64,000 nt of DNA from assembly GCF_001461695.1 (NCBI RefSeq), contig NZ_AUTC01000133.1:1-64000 (forward strand), written 5' to 3'. Shown here in pieces: positions 62,873 through 64,000 of this stretch. The translations under genes were made by a program, and so were the position numbers. The notes beneath the pieces are model-generated. The model did not search any database and was not told where the DNA came from. It worked only from the letters and a program-made list of their open reading frames with translations. How positions within the stretch are numbered: position 1 is the stretch's first letter; the number at the start of each line of letters is the position of its first letter. The stretch comes from Sinorhizobium fredii USDA 205. Lineage in GTDB: Bacteria > Pseudomonadota > Alphaproteobacteria > Rhizobiales > Rhizobiaceae.

Positions 62873-62875
62873 TCC

Positions 62876-63157
62876 CTACCAGCGCGTCGGCTCGCCGGGC
62901 GCGGCCGGTTCGACGGCGAGCGCATGCAGGCCGGCATCGAGCTCGGGTTTCAAGAGGTCGTTGATGGCCCGGTGGCGCGCCACGCGGCTCATGCCGGCAA
63001 AGGCGCTCGAGACGATCCGGATACGCAAGTGGGTTTCGCCGCCGCCGTCGAAGCCCGGCTGGTGACCGGCATGCAGATGGCTTTCGTTGATCACCATCAG
63101 CCGTTCGGGATGGAAGGCCTCCTTGAGCTTCTCTTCGATGCGGCTTTGCAGCGACAT
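62876..63157 (-). CDS. BolA-family protein
   Basis: A 93-residue protein from ATG 63157 (MSLQSRIEEKLKEAFHPERL); the open frame to 63238 lacks support. BolA fold markers: VINESHLHAGHQPGFDGGG with its His residues, LRIRIVSSAFAGMSRVARHRAIN in part, and LDAGLHALAVEPAAPGE. BolA proteins partner monothiol glutaredoxins in iron-sulfur sensing and delivery. Convergent with the CorC-type gene, three bases apart, and divergent from the J-domain gene. Confidence 0.93.
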   Translation of the reverse strand: MSLQSRIEEKLKEAFHPERLMVINESHLHAGHQPGFDGGGETHLRIRIVSSAFAGMSRVARHRAINDLLKPELDAGLHALAVEPAAPGEPTRW

Positions 63158-63281
63158 GCTTCCGTCCCATTTTCCTGTTGCTCTTGCGCCTCGAAAAGCC
63201 GCCGGCGATGCAAAATGCGCGCACAAAGCCAGCAACATTCCGCTTTGTCAATTCTTGTTGTGACCCGTCGCAAGCCCCATA

Positions 63282-63920
63282 ATGGCTGCCATGAAGCTCG
63301 ATTCAAAATACTTCGATCGCATTCGCACGCGCCCCAAGGGAGCAGAGGCGCGCGTGGAGCCGTCTGCGCCTGTGTGCCAGTGGGACGGTTGCGACAAGAC
63401 GGGCGTGCATCGGGCTCCCGTCGGCCGCAATGCCGAGGGCGAATATTTCATGTTCTGCTTCGAGCATGTGAAGGAATACAACAAGGGATACAATTACTTT
63501 TCCGGGCTCTCGGATACGGAAATCTCGCGCTACCAGAAGGAGGCCATAACCGGGCATCGCCCTACCTGGACGGTCGGCGTCAACAAGAACGCCCGCAACG
63601 GTCCGGCGCAATCACAGATGCGTTCCGGCACAGCCGGCGCCCAGGCGCGCATGCGCGATCCGTTCGGCTTCTTCAACGAGGCGCGCGCCCGATCGGCGCG
63701 GCACGAACCACGGTTGCGCAAGCTGAAGACGCTCGAGGCCAAGGCCTTCGAAACACTCGGGCTTTCGGCCTCGGCGACCTCCGCCGATATCAAGGCCGCC
63801 TACAAGGATCTCGTCAAGAAACACCACCCCGATGCGAATGGCGGAGACAGAGGCTCGGAGGACCGTTTTCGGGCCGTGATTCAAGCCTATCAATTGTTAA
63901 AACAGGCTGGTTTCTGCTAA
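63282..63920 (+). CDS. J-domain (DnaJ-like) protein with Cys/His N-terminal module
   Basis: A 212-residue protein. ATG 63282 or 63291 can start it. The J domain is C-terminal (about 154-212): ALETLGLSASATSADIKAAY-like helix I-II with KHHPDANGG carrying the HPD motif, which stimulates Hsp70 ATPase. The N-terminal half has CQWDGCDKTGVHRAPVG and FMFCFEHVKEYNKGYNYF, a possible zinc site (C-x4-C ... H ... C-x2-H). A linker rich in Arg/Ala joins them. Rhizobia commonly encode this protein ahead of cobS; a GGAGAC-ATGATG at the window edge (63995) may be the start of that next gene. Confidence 0.9.
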   Translation: MAAMKLDSKYFDRIRTRPKGAEARVEPSAPVCQWDGCDKTGVHRAPVGRNAEGEYFMFCFEHVKEYNKGYNYFSGLSDTEISRYQKEAITGHRPTWTVGVNKNARNGPAQSQMRSGTAGAQARMRDPFGFFNEARARSARHEPRLRKLKTLEAKAFETLGLSASATSADIKAAYKDLVKKHHPDANGGDRGSEDRFRAVIQAYQLLKQAGFC

Positions 63921-64000
63921 CAACGCGGATTAAGACAGAAATCACTTTTTTGCAGGCGAATGCGCGGGTGCCGTCCGGCGGCCGCTCTGGAGACATGATG

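Noticed and set aside
63995..64000. ATGATG at the right edge after GGAGAC
   Set aside because: Probably the start of the next gene (cobS in related genomes), but six bases cannot support a call.

Overview
The window reads as the chromosome of a Sinorhizobium/Ensifer-type alphaproteobacterium. It is GC-rich with many ATGA-type overlaps. It carries a hutXWV/hutH2-type histidine-betaine transport cluster, aroK-aroB next to a CorC-type protein, xerD and accA, and a rhizobial intergenic palindrome. The genus is inferred from gene content and order, not from a marker gene.

Left part (1-10018): a truncated Tat-signal protein at the edge, then a gene-poor stretch with small unknown ORFs. Next comes a sugar module: ThuA-like, Gfo/Idh/MocA dehydrogenase and ROK regulator on the minus strand, divergent from a complete carbohydrate ABC transporter (binding protein, two permeases, ATPase). 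A YUCCA-like flavin monooxygenase follows (10753-11862).

Accessory core (12389-29697): a 2030-residue Sec-exported SpvB/FG-GAP/RHS protein with a compositionally distinct HHII-containing C-terminal tip, a 4-base-overlapping small gene that is probably its immunity gene, and then a 12-gene type II secretion operon (gspD with a lipobox, a short prepilin peptidase, G, L, M, N/C-like, K, E, F, H, I, J). Toxin, immunity and secretion genes side by side on one strand suggest a self-contained toxin-export system. This is the most interesting hypothesis in the window. The right flank of the block is littered with relics: a decayed sugar-ABC ATPase and the tail of an IS481-like transposase.

Middle (30400-36300): small lipoprotein, sorbosone-dehydrogenase-like protein, a frameshifted aldo/keto reductase and a set of small, probably stress- or envelope-related genes, with one strong terminator hairpin.

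Right part (36307-63920): conserved chromosomal genes. A hut operon (hutF, hutX, hutW, hutV, a HAL homologue lacking the Ala-Ser-Gly that forms the MIO cofactor, and hutD) diverges from hutC. A kinase/M23-like/aminotransferase fusion lies downstream of hutC. Then AraC/alcohol dehydrogenase, Lrp/M20 hydrolase, a D,D-carboxypeptidase, a CobW-family GTPase, a serralysin-like RTX protease, ICMT-like methyltransferase, TusA-like protein, L,D-transpeptidase, accA, xerD, aroK, aroB, CorC-type protein, BolA and a J-domain protein. No rRNA, tRNA or CRISPR array was seen.
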